DNA from: Deltaproteobacteria bacterium
GTDB taxonomy: Bacteria > Desulfobacterota > Desulfobacteria > Desulfobacterales > C00003060
Length of the DNA stretch: 14,151 nt
Reading direction: 5' to 3'
Assembly: GCA_019309815.1 (NCBI GenBank)
Contig: JAFDFO010000061.1
Location: 1-14,151, forward strand
Under the pieces are notes generated by a model. It did not search any database. It saw only the letters and a list, made by a program, of their open reading frames with translations, and was not told where the DNA came from. Both the position numbers and the translations under genes were made by a program. Positions within the stretch are counted from its first letter, which is position 1. Every line of letters starts with the position of its first letter. Positions 6,870-13,046 of this stretch are shown here, piece after piece.

Positions 6870-7296
6870 GCTATCGCCCCCCAGGGGCGCGCGAAAGGCT
6901 GTCAAACGGGTTGGCCGCGGGCCTGGTTCAGGACGTGGCAAGACTGCTGGTAGGGGAAGCAATGGTCAGAAGTCCCGCTCTGGGGGTAACGTGAGGCCTG
7001 GATATGAGGGAGGCCAGATGCCCTTGCAACGCCGCTTGCCCAAGCGGGGATTTACCAACATCTTCAGAAAGGAATTGGTTGTTATCAATATACGTGACCT
7101 TCAACGGTTTGAGAAGGATTCAGTAGTAGACAAAGCTGTGCTGATGGGCGCAGGTTTACTCGGGCGCAACTCGTTTGGCGTCAAACTTCTGGGCCAAGGT
7201 AGCATTGAATATCCATTGGTGCTGAAGGTGGACAAGTGCAGCAAGTCAGCACGGGAGAAGCTTGAGGCTGTTGGAGGAAAGGTCGAGTTAACATAA
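6850..7296 (+). CDS. rplO: 50S ribosomal protein L15
   Basis: A 148-residue L15, normal length. L15 is a late-assembly 23S rRNA-binding protein that helps bring the 5S region into place. The glycine/arginine-rich N-terminal extension shows GRGPGSGRGKTAGRGSNGQKSR and GYEGGQMPLQRRLPKRGF, both family hallmarks; the globular domain follows from about residue 75. The start ATG at 6850 lies inside the end of rpmD in another frame, with GGAAGTGGAGGAAG just upstream. It is followed by a 103-base gap holding another octamer hairpin. Confidence 0.98.
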   Translation: MSVKLNELSPPRGARKAVKRVGRGPGSGRGKTAGRGSNGQKSRSGGNVRPGYEGGQMPLQRRLPKRGFTNIFRKELVVINIRDLQRFEKDSVVDKAVLMGAGLLGRNSFGVKLLGQGSIEYPLVLKVDKCSKSAREKLEAVGGKVELT

Positions 7297-7300
7297 ATAA

Positions 7301-7366
7301 GATGGAGTACTGGAGTATTGGAGTAATGGGATATCGGATTGGAGTTCTTTTCCATTACTCCAGTTT
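7301..7366. repeat. GGAGT-family octamer array with an 11-bp hairpin in the rplO-secY gap
   Basis: Tandem 8-mers start at 7301 (GATGGAGT, ACTGGAGT, then ATTGGAGT and decaying units). TGGAGTAATGG at 7319-7329 is exactly complementary to CCATTACTCCA at 7352-7362, with a 22-base loop. No U-run follows, so it is not an obvious terminator, although it would be the strongest hairpin in the transcript between rplO and secY. The unit is the same as in the 6531-6608 array. Confidence 0.8.
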
Positions 7367-7399
7367 TCCTGTCGTTGAGTGACGAGAAGGTAGCTTCTT

Positions 7400-8710
7400 A
7401 TGGTCGGTGGTTTTCAAAATATCTTTAAGATTCCAGAGCTAAAAAGGCGCATCCTCGTTACTTTCGCCCTGTTGATGGTATATCGTATCGGCTGCGCAGT
7501 GCCGACGCCCGGAATAGATGCAGATGCCCTTGGATCATTTTTTGCCCGTGCCCAAGGAACCCTGCTGGGGCTGTTCGACATGTTTTCAGGTGGAGCCCTG
7601 GAGCGGCTTTCGGTGTTTGCTCTGGGGATCATGCCGTACATTAGCGCCTCAATCATACTGCAGCTGCTGACCGTGGCCGTCCCACACTTGGACAGGCTGT
7701 CCAAAGAAGGCGAATCCGGGCGGAAGAAGATTACTCAGTATACACGTTACGGTACAGTTCTCTTGAGCATAATCCAGGGGTTTGGAATTAGCATTGGGCT
7801 TGAAAGCATGACCACACCAGGCGGGGCAGTCGTGGTTGCATACCCGGGGTGGAGTTTTCGATTAATGACAGTGCTCACTCTGACCGCTGGTACGGCCTTT
7901 ATCATGTGGCTTGGGGAGCAGATCACTGAGAGGGGAATTGGCAATGGGATATCCCTGATCATATTTGCAGGGATTGTAGCGCGTATGCCAAGTGCCATTG
8001 GCAATACATTTCGTTTGCTGAGAACCGGTGAGATCGGCGCATTTCTTGTATTGGTGATTGTTGTCCTTATGGTCGCGGTCGTTGGGGTTATCATTTTTGT
8101 GGAGCGGGGCCAGCGGCGGATTCCGGTGCAATATGCCAAACGGATCGTTGGGCGCAGGATGTACGGGGGCCAGAGCACCCACCTACCTCTCCGTATTAAT
8201 ACGGCGGGTGTTATTCCACCCATTTTTGCTTCTTCTATCATTATGTTTCCTGCTACGGTGGCCAATTTCATCAAGGTACCGTGGATGCAAGGCGTTGCCA
8301 ACGCCATGGCGCCAGGCGGCCTCGTTTACAACCTTGTATATGTCGGTTTCATAATTTTCTTCTGCTATTTCTACACGGCCGTTACATTCAACCCGGTTGA
8401 TGTAGCGGACAACATGAAAAAGCATGGAGGTTATATCCCCGGGATCAGGCCCGGCAAACGCACGGCCGATTATATCGATAGGGTTCTTACCCGTATTACT
8501 TTTGGAGGGGCCATCTACGTATCAGCGGTCTGTGTATTGCCTACAATCCTGGTTGCCCGGTTTAATGTTCCTTTTTACTTCGGAGGTACTGCCCTTTTGA
8601 TCGTGGTGGGCGTGGCCATAGACACCATTAGTCAAATGGAGAGCCATATGTTGGCTCGACACTACGAAGGCTTTATCAAAAAAGGGGGTGCCATCAAGGG
8701 GCGGTATTGA
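7400..8710 (+). CDS. secY: Preprotein translocase subunit SecY
   Basis: A 436-residue integral membrane protein with about ten hydrophobic segments, matching SecY, the channel of the SecYEG translocon in the inner membrane. The N-terminal cytoplasmic IPELKRRILVTF precedes the first membrane segment. The plug region follows (FDMFSGGALERLSVFALGIMPYISASI in pieces), then the signature with LSKEGESGRKKITQYTRYGT, GEQITERGIGNGISLIIFAGI, and the C5 loop around PGIRPGKRTADYID that contacts SecA and ribosomes. The start is ATG at 7400 with AGAAGG about ten bases upstream. It ends one base before the map ATG, so secY and map are tightly linked. Confidence 0.98.
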   Translation: MVGGFQNIFKIPELKRRILVTFALLMVYRIGCAVPTPGIDADALGSFFARAQGTLLGLFDMFSGGALERLSVFALGIMPYISASIILQLLTVAVPHLDRLSKEGESGRKKITQYTRYGTVLLSIIQGFGISIGLESMTTPGGAVVVAYPGWSFRLMTVLTLTAGTAFIMWLGEQITERGIGNGISLIIFAGIVARMPSAIGNTFRLLRTGEIGAFLVLVIVVLMVAVVGVIIFVERGQRRIPVQYAKRIVGRRMYGGQSTHLPLRINTAGVIPPIFASSIIMFPATVANFIKVPWMQGVANAMAPGGLVYNLVYVGFIIFFCYFYTAVTFNPVDVADNMKKHGGYIPGIRPGKRTADYIDRVLTRITFGGAIYVSAVCVLPTILVARFNVPFYFGGTALLIVVGVAIDTISQMESHMLARHYEGFIKKGGAIKGRY

Positions 8711-8711
8711 C

Positions 8712-9470
8712 ATGGTCATTTTGAAGTCTCCAAGCGAGATTGAAAAGATTCGCCGGAGCAATGTCATCGTGGCAGAGATCCTTGAGGTCTTGCGGCAGAA
8801 AACCGAACCCGGCACCGATACACTGACTCTTGACAAAATCGCCGAGGAACTGGCTCTTTCGAAAAAAGCCAAGCCGGCTTTTAAGGGGTATCGAGGATAT
8901 CCGTATAGCCTGTGCGCGTCCGTGAACCAGCAAGTCGTGCATGGGTTTCCAACGAAGCGCCCTCTTGAGGAAGGGGATATCCTCAGCATGGATTTTGGCG
9001 TTCTTTATCGTGGTTATTATGGGGATTCGGCCATTACAGTCCCTGTGGGCAAAGTGTCTGAGGTGGCGCAGCGACTCATGAAGACAACCGAGGCGGCCCT
9101 CTTCTCGGGGATTGAACAGGCGACACCGGAGAAGCGATTGTCTGACATATCCCACGCCATTCAGAGCCGGGCGGAGAATGACGGATTCTCGGTGGTCAGG
9201 AGGTTCGTGGGGCATGGCATAGGAAAGGCCTTGCACGAAGACCCCCAGATACCTAACTACGGTCAACCCGGTGTGGGGATTCGCTTGAAACCGGGTATGG
9301 TCGTCGCTATCGAACCAATGGTCAATGCCGGCGGATATGAGGTGAAGACGTTAGAAGATGGGTGGACAACCGTGACACAGGATGGGAGTTTGTCGGCCCA
9401 TTTCGAACACACGGTGGCTATTACGGAAGACGGTCCTGTTATCCTGAGTACCACTGACGGGGGTGCATGA
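8712..9470 (+). CDS. map: Type I methionine aminopeptidase
   Basis: A 252-residue enzyme that removes the initiator methionine from nascent proteins at the ribosome exit. All five metal ligands are present: D94 (MDFG), D105 (YGDSA), H168 (GHGIG), E201 (IEPM) and E232 (FEHTV). H77 (VVHGFP) and H175 (LHEDP) match the substrate-contacting histidines. A GTG at 8688 inside secY could extend the frame by eight residues, but the family opening MVILKSPSEIEKIRRS and AAGGGG at 8696-8701 favour the ATG at 8712. It follows secY as in many spc operons; adk, often between them, is absent. Confidence 0.97.
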   Translation: MVILKSPSEIEKIRRSNVIVAEILEVLRQKTEPGTDTLTLDKIAEELALSKKAKPAFKGYRGYPYSLCASVNQQVVHGFPTKRPLEEGDILSMDFGVLYRGYYGDSAITVPVGKVSEVAQRLMKTTEAALFSGIEQATPEKRLSDISHAIQSRAENDGFSVVRRFVGHGIGKALHEDPQIPNYGQPGVGIRLKPGMVVAIEPMVNAGGYEVKTLEDGWTTVTQDGSLSAHFEHTVAITEDGPVILSTTDGGA

Positions 9471-9553
9471 ATCAGGATAATTTATCGGACCAAGGAGTGA
9501 ATGTAGCGAATCAGGAGGCGATCTCTGGAGAACGGACGTCGAGGAGAAGATGA
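9467..9553 (+). CDS. Possible 28-residue mini-ORF linking map and rpmJ
   Basis: An ATG at 9467 overlaps the map stop by four bases (ATGA), and the 28-codon frame ends at the TGA at 9551-9553, again overlapping the rpmJ ATG (ATGA). It fills exactly the place where infA lies in many other genomes, but the sequence (polar, ending T-S-R-R-R) does not resemble IF-1 or anything else I recognise. Its ribosome binding site is poor (CGGGGG three bases before the start). It could be a coupling peptide that carries ribosomes from map to rpmJ, a remnant, or chance. Confidence 0.25.
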   Translation: MNQDNLSDQGVNVANQEAISGERTSRRR

Positions 9554-9663
9554 AAGTAAGAGCTTCAGTGAAAAAGATGTGTCATAAGTGTAAAATCATT
9601 CGTCGCAAGGGGGTTGTAAGAGTCCTCTGTGAGAACAAAAGGCATAAGCAGCGACAAGGATGA
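9550..9663 (+). CDS. rpmJ: 50S ribosomal protein L36, zinc-binding form
   Basis: A 37-residue protein that is a full-length L36, the smallest 50S protein, which binds 23S rRNA near the factor-binding region. The opening MKVRASVKKMCHKCK and the end NKRHKQRQG are diagnostic. C11, C14, C27 and H32 form the zinc site of the C+ form. The start ATG at 9550 has GAGGAGAAG immediately upstream. It is in the standard position ahead of rpsM but separated from it by a 121-base gap of heptamer repeats. Confidence 0.97.
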   Translation: MKVRASVKKMCHKCKIIRRKGVVRVLCENKRHKQRQG

Positions 9664-9666
9664 TTC

Positions 9667-9769
9667 GAATGCGGAATGGGGAATGTGGAATGCGGAATGG
9701 TACTACACGTATACGGTAACGAGTCGCGATTTACGAATAACCGATAACAGATAACTAACAACCCAACAC
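9667..9769. repeat. Two heptamer arrays in the rpmJ-rpsM gap
   Basis: The first array, 9667-9701, has five tandem 7-mers of the form GAATGNN (GAATGCG occurs twice). The second, 9728-9769, has six 7-mers mostly ending in AAC (GAATAAC, CGATAAC, AGATAAC and relatives). Between them lie 26 bases without a clear unit. Unlike the 4479 and 6531 arrays, the two are not good inverted copies of each other. Together they fill nearly the whole gap, and the rpsM ribosome binding site follows at 9771. Confidence 0.75.
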
Positions 9770-9784
9770 CGGGAGGGATTGAGA

Positions 9785-10426
9785 TTGGCACGAATTGCAG
9801 GCGTTGATTTACCAAGAAACAAGCGAGTTGAGATAGGCCTAACTTACATCTACGGGATCGGACGCAGCGCATCGAGGAAGATACTGCAGAAGGCGGGTGT
9901 GGACTTCGATACAAAGACAGATCACCTTAGAGAAGACGAGGTCACAGCGATTCGACAGATCATTGACAGTCACCACAAGGTAGAGGGAGAGCTTCGCACT
10001 GGAATCTCGATGGACATCAAACGACTGATGGAATTGGGATGCTATCGAGGCCTCAGACACCGGAAATCACTCCCTGTTCGAGGGCAACGAACGAGCACGA
10101 ACGCTAGAACCCGGAAGGGACCGCGGATGGTGACGATTACTGACCCTATGGGTAATGTTGTGGCATGGTCGAGCGCAGGGACCCAGGGCTTTAAGGGTTC
10201 GCGCAAAAGCACCCCCTTTGCGGCTCAGTTGGCAGCGGAGGATGCCGCCAAGAAGGCCATGGAGCATGGCATGAGAAACGTTGAGGTCTATGTGAAAGGC
10301 CCAGGCGCAGGCCGGGAGGCTGCTTTGCGTGCCCTACAAGCAACAGGCTTTAACGTTGTTTTGATAAAAGATGTAACGCCTATTCCGCACAACGGCTGTC
10401 GGCCGCCCAAACGGCGCAGGGTGTGA
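9785..10426 (+). CDS. rpsM-rpsK: In-frame fusion of ribosomal proteins S13 and N-terminally truncated S11 (TTG start)
   Basis: One uninterrupted 213-residue frame. Residues 1-114 are S13: the opening MARIAGVDLP, YIYGIGRSAS, LGCYRGLRHRKSLPVRGQRT and the terminal NARTRKGPR. Residues 115-213 are S11 from its second core strand onward: VTITDPMGN, then GSRKSTPFAAQLAAE, VKGPGAGRE and TPIPHNGCRPPKRRRV. S13 usually has only a few more residues after KGPR, so it is nearly whole; S11 is usually near 129 residues and here lacks about the first 30, including the first core strand. The normal stop, spacer and rpsK start are missing. S13 contacts L5 and P-site tRNA in the 30S head, while S11 sits on the platform, so a linked product would have to span distant sites. 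The start is TTG at 9785, set by GGGAGGG at 9771-9777 and the family N-terminus. An assembly or sequencing deletion is a serious alternative. Confidence 0.93.
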   Translation: MARIAGVDLPRNKRVEIGLTYIYGIGRSASRKILQKAGVDFDTKTDHLREDEVTAIRQIIDSHHKVEGELRTGISMDIKRLMELGCYRGLRHRKSLPVRGQRTSTNARTRKGPRMVTITDPMGNVVAWSSAGTQGFKGSRKSTPFAAQLAAEDAAKKAMEHGMRNVEVYVKGPGAGREAALRALQATGFNVVLIKDVTPIPHNGCRPPKRRRV

Positions 10427-10439
10427 AAGGAGGAGTATT

Positions 10440-11066
10440 TTGGGACGATATGTCAGTTCGGTATGCAGGTTATGCCGACGCGAAAACCTGAAGATGTTTC
10501 TTAAAGGAGATCGATGTTATTCTGATAAATGTGCCTTTGACCGTCGAGGATATCCACCCGGTCAGCACGGACAGCGCAGACGAAAGTTCTCCGACTATGG
10601 CATCCAGCTTCGGGAGAAGCAGAAGGTCAAGCGTATGTATGGCTTGCTGGAAGGCCAGTTTCACGGTTCCTTCAGCAAAGCTGAACGTGCACGTGGTATA
10701 ACAGGCACCAATCTTTTGGTCTTCCTGGAACGGCGCTTGGACAACGTAGCCTATCGTTTGGGGTTTGCCAATTCCAGGGCACAGGGAAGGCAGTTGGTGC
10801 GGCACAATCACTTCCTGGTAAACGGTCGAAAGATGAATATCCCGTCTTATTTGGTGAAGGTCGGTGACGTTGTTGAAGTGCGGGAGAAAAGCCAAAAAGT
10901 GGCCGTCATTGCGGACGCCGTGGAGGCCGTAGTACGGCGGGGAGTTCCGGCATGGCTTGAGCTTTCAAAGAACCAGTTCCAGGGGACGGTCAAGGCTTAT
11001 CCTACCCGGGAAGAATTGACGATGCCGATTCAAGAGCAATTGATTGTAGAACTTTATTCTAAATAA
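10440..11066 (+). CDS. rpsD: 30S ribosomal protein S4, zinc-binding form (TTG start)
   Basis: A 208-residue S4, normal length. S4 nucleates 30S assembly on the 16S 5' domain and in E. coli represses translation of the alpha operon. The N-terminal C+ zinc site is C9, C12, C26 and C31, followed by DRRGYPPGQHGQRRRK. The S4 RNA-binding domain starts near residue 98 (RRLDNVAYRLGFANSRAQGRQLV, with HNHFLVNGRKMNIPSYLVKVGD). The start is TTG at 10440, supported by AAAGGAGG at 10426-10433; no ATG fits. It follows the S13/S11 frame after 13 bases and is followed by a 156-base gap before rpoA. Confidence 0.98.
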   Translation: MGRYVSSVCRLCRRENLKMFLKGDRCYSDKCAFDRRGYPPGQHGQRRRKFSDYGIQLREKQKVKRMYGLLEGQFHGSFSKAERARGITGTNLLVFLERRLDNVAYRLGFANSRAQGRQLVRHNHFLVNGRKMNIPSYLVKVGDVVEVREKSQKVAVIADAVEAVVRRGVPAWLELSKNQFQGTVKAYPTREELTMPIQEQLIVELYSK

Positions 11067-11133
11067 TTGAGACAGAGTACGGGAGAGCAACTCGGATTCA
11101 CATTTGAACTGCAACAGCGAGCGAATCTAAGAA

Positions 11134-11142
11134 TGGTATAAT
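11134..11142 (+). promoter_or_regulatory. Possible extended -10 promoter upstream of rpoA
   Basis: TGGTATAAT at 11134-11142 is a perfect extended -10 element (TGN followed by TATAAT). No good -35 box sits 16-18 bases upstream; the nearest TTGAAC (11104-11109) is 27 bases away. Extended -10 promoters can work without a -35. It lies in the widest gap of the alpha section and could give rpoA and rplQ a second transcript, but this rests on sequence alone. Confidence 0.35.
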
Positions 11143-11164
11143 TCCTTACAGTCGGAGATTCCTT

Positions 11165-11182
11165 GTCCCGCTATAGTGGGAC
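11165..11182 (+). promoter_or_regulatory. Hairpin in the rpoA leader
   Basis: GTCCCGC at 11165-11171 pairs with GTGGGAC at 11176-11182 over seven pairs including one G-U, closing a TATA loop. It lies between the possible extended -10 and the rpoA start, about 40 bases upstream of the ATG. There is no U-run, so it is not a classic terminator. It may simply be a structured leader; no known regulator-binding motif is recognised. Confidence 0.35.
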
Positions 11183-11222
11183 TGCAGGGAGCTTCAATAC
11201 TAAGCAAACTCGGAGAAAAAGC

Positions 11223-12254
11223 ATGTCATCAAATGAACCCATGTACATGAATTGGCGAGAGATGGTTCCGACAAAAGGTACGGAGATTAGCGAGAGCACC
11301 CCTTCCTATGCAAAGCTCGTCTGTCAGCCCCTGGAAAGGGGCTTTGGCACAACGATCGGCAATGCGCTCAGAAGGATCCTCCTTTCCTCACTTCACGGAG
11401 CTGCTATCGTATCAACAAAAATAGATAACGTCATGCACGAGTTTACAGCCATACCCGGTGCGCTTGAGGACGTGTCTGAGGTTGTGTTGAATCTCAAAGA
11501 AGTGAGGCTGCGCATGTCTGATCCGGGACCTAGGACGCTACGGGTCGAAGCCTCTGGAGAAGGAGAGGTTAAGGCTGGGGATATCGTCACTGACGGCAGC
11601 GTTGAGATATTGAACCCGGAACTTCATATTGCCACCCTGTCTAAGGGCGCAAAGCTGGACATGGTAATGACGGCGAAAATAGGCAAAGGATATGTGTCGG
11701 CCGACAAGAACGAAGGGGAAGACGATCCCATCGGTACGATACCCATGGATGCAGTGTTTTCGCCGATTAAGCGAGTCAACTACGTGGTCGGGAATGCGCG
11801 GGTAGGTCAAAGGACCGACTATGATAAACTCACCTTTGAGGTGTGGACAGACGGTAGTATTGTGCCGGAAGATGCCGTCGCGTATGCGGCAAAGATACTC
11901 AAAGAACAAATGAACACGTTTATTAACTTTGATGAAGCACTGGAGCCTGAGCCTGAACCTGAAGGGCGGGAAGTAGAGGACAAACCGCTCAATGAAAATC
12001 TCTATAGGAGCGTTGAGGAGCTGGAGCTTTCGGTTCGTTCGGCCAACTGCTTAAAGAATGCCAACATCCGGTACATTGGAGAATTGGTTCAGAGGACCGA
12101 GGGAGAGATGCTTAAGACGAAGAACTTCGGTCGAAAATCACTGAATGAAATCAAGGAGGTCCTGTCCGAAATGGGACTCACCCTTGGTATGAAACTCGAG
12201 GGATTTGTTCCAACTGAGGAAGAGACAAAAGAGAGCGAGAGCAGCGATATATGA
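11223..12254 (+). CDS. rpoA: DNA-directed RNA polymerase subunit alpha
   Basis: A 343-residue alpha subunit. The N-terminal domain (to about residue 235) dimerises and seeds polymerase assembly; LERGFGTTIGNALRR at residues 37-51 is its signature. An acidic linker with repeated E-P follows near residue 240. The C-terminal domain contacts UP elements and activators: LSVRSANCLK carries R272, equivalent to E. coli R265, and NFGRKSL is the conserved second contact. A TTG-initiated extension to 11163 is open but unlike the family; the ATG at 11223 has CGGAGAA upstream and gives the usual start. The stop overlaps rplQ by four bases (ATGA). Confidence 0.98.
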   Translation: MSSNEPMYMNWREMVPTKGTEISESTPSYAKLVCQPLERGFGTTIGNALRRILLSSLHGAAIVSTKIDNVMHEFTAIPGALEDVSEVVLNLKEVRLRMSDPGPRTLRVEASGEGEVKAGDIVTDGSVEILNPELHIATLSKGAKLDMVMTAKIGKGYVSADKNEGEDDPIGTIPMDAVFSPIKRVNYVVGNARVGQRTDYDKLTFEVWTDGSIVPEDAVAYAAKILKEQMNTFINFDEALEPEPEPEGREVEDKPLNENLYRSVEELELSVRSANCLKNANIRYIGELVQRTEGEMLKTKNFGRKSLNEIKEVLSEMGLTLGMKLEGFVPTEEETKESESSDI

Positions 12255-13006
12255 GACATCAAAAAGCGGGAAGGAAGCTGAATCGCACGGCAAGCCATCG
12301 GAATGCTATGTTCCGGAATATGGTGACTTCTCTGTTCCAGCACGGCCGGATTCAAACAACGGATGCCAAGGCCAAGGAGTTGAGGCGGTGGGCAGATCAG
12401 ATGGTCACTCTGGCAAAGCGGGGTGACCTCCATGCACGACGACAGGCGTTAGCAGTGATAAGAGACAAGACGGTTGTCCACAAACTCTTTGAAGAAGCGG
12501 CAAAGCGTTTTGGTGACAGGGCGGGAGGCTATACCTATATAGTTAAGTTGGGGAAACGGCGGGGAGATGCAGCCCCAATTTCACTGGTAGAGCTTGTTAC
12601 TGCGGAGGAAAAGAAAGAAAAGAAAAAGAAGAAGCCCAAGGCGGCCAAAAAAGCAGTCGACAAAGCGAAGAAGAAAGCCGAAGCCAAGGCCAAAGAGAAA
12701 GAAGAGCCTGATGTGACTGAAGCCGCGGAAAAGGCAGAAGATAAGGCTGAACCTAAGAAGAAAAAGAAAGTGAAGGCCGAGAAGAAAGAGGAGCCAAAGG
12801 AGGCTGAGGTCGCAGAAAAGGTAGAGGTGGAGGCTGCGCCGGAGGCGGAAGAAGGGGCACTCTCCGAGGCAGAGGAGAAGGCCGAAGAACAGGTGAAAGA
12901 AGAGGGTCCTTCTGAAGAAGAAACCGGAGCAAAGACTGAAGAGCCGGAAGCCGAAGCCGAAGTTGTTGAGCCTTCAGACGCCGAAGAGGACAAAGAAAAA
13001 GAATAG
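12251..13006 (+). CDS. rplQ: 50S ribosomal protein L17 with a long Lys/Glu/Ala-rich C-terminal extension
   Basis: A 251-residue protein whose first 118 residues are a complete L17: MRHQKAGRKLNRTASHRNAMFRNMVTSL in pieces, the helix with TTDAKAKELRRWADQ, and GGYTYIVKLGKRRGDAAPISLVELV. L17 lies on the 50S surface near the tunnel exit. Normal bacterial L17 ends around 115-130 residues; here 133 more follow. Residues about 119-183 are rich in Lys and Ala, and residues about 184-251 are rich in Glu with scattered Ala and Pro, so charge changes from basic to acidic. The tail is low-complexity and probably disordered or helical. It is the last gene of the cluster and overlaps rpoA by four bases. A long KEA tail on L17 is known in some bacteria, but its role is not established to my knowledge. 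Confidence 0.97.
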   Translation: MRHQKAGRKLNRTASHRNAMFRNMVTSLFQHGRIQTTDAKAKELRRWADQMVTLAKRGDLHARRQALAVIRDKTVVHKLFEEAAKRFGDRAGGYTYIVKLGKRRGDAAPISLVELVTAEEKKEKKKKKPKAAKKAVDKAKKKAEAKAKEKEEPDVTEAAEKAEDKAEPKKKKKVKAEKKEEPKEAEVAEKVEVEAAPEAEEGALSEAEEKAEEQVKEEGPSEEETGAKTEEPEAEAEVVEPSDAEEDKEKE

Positions 13007-13046
13007 TCAGCCATAATAGCCGTTGCAGACGGCACACCGGAAAGAC

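Noticed and set aside
7747..8307. Minus-strand open frame of 186 codons inside secY
   Set aside because: It is antisense to well-conserved SecY membrane segments, has no recognisable domain and no ribosome binding site in context.
9471..9549. Degenerate infA between map and rpmJ
   Set aside because: No IF-1 motif can be read in any frame of this short gap; infA is often located elsewhere in related gene orders, so its absence is not itself abnormal.
9667..9769. CRISPR array
   Set aside because: Units are 7 bases, tandem and degenerate, with no spacers; this is a short tandem repeat.
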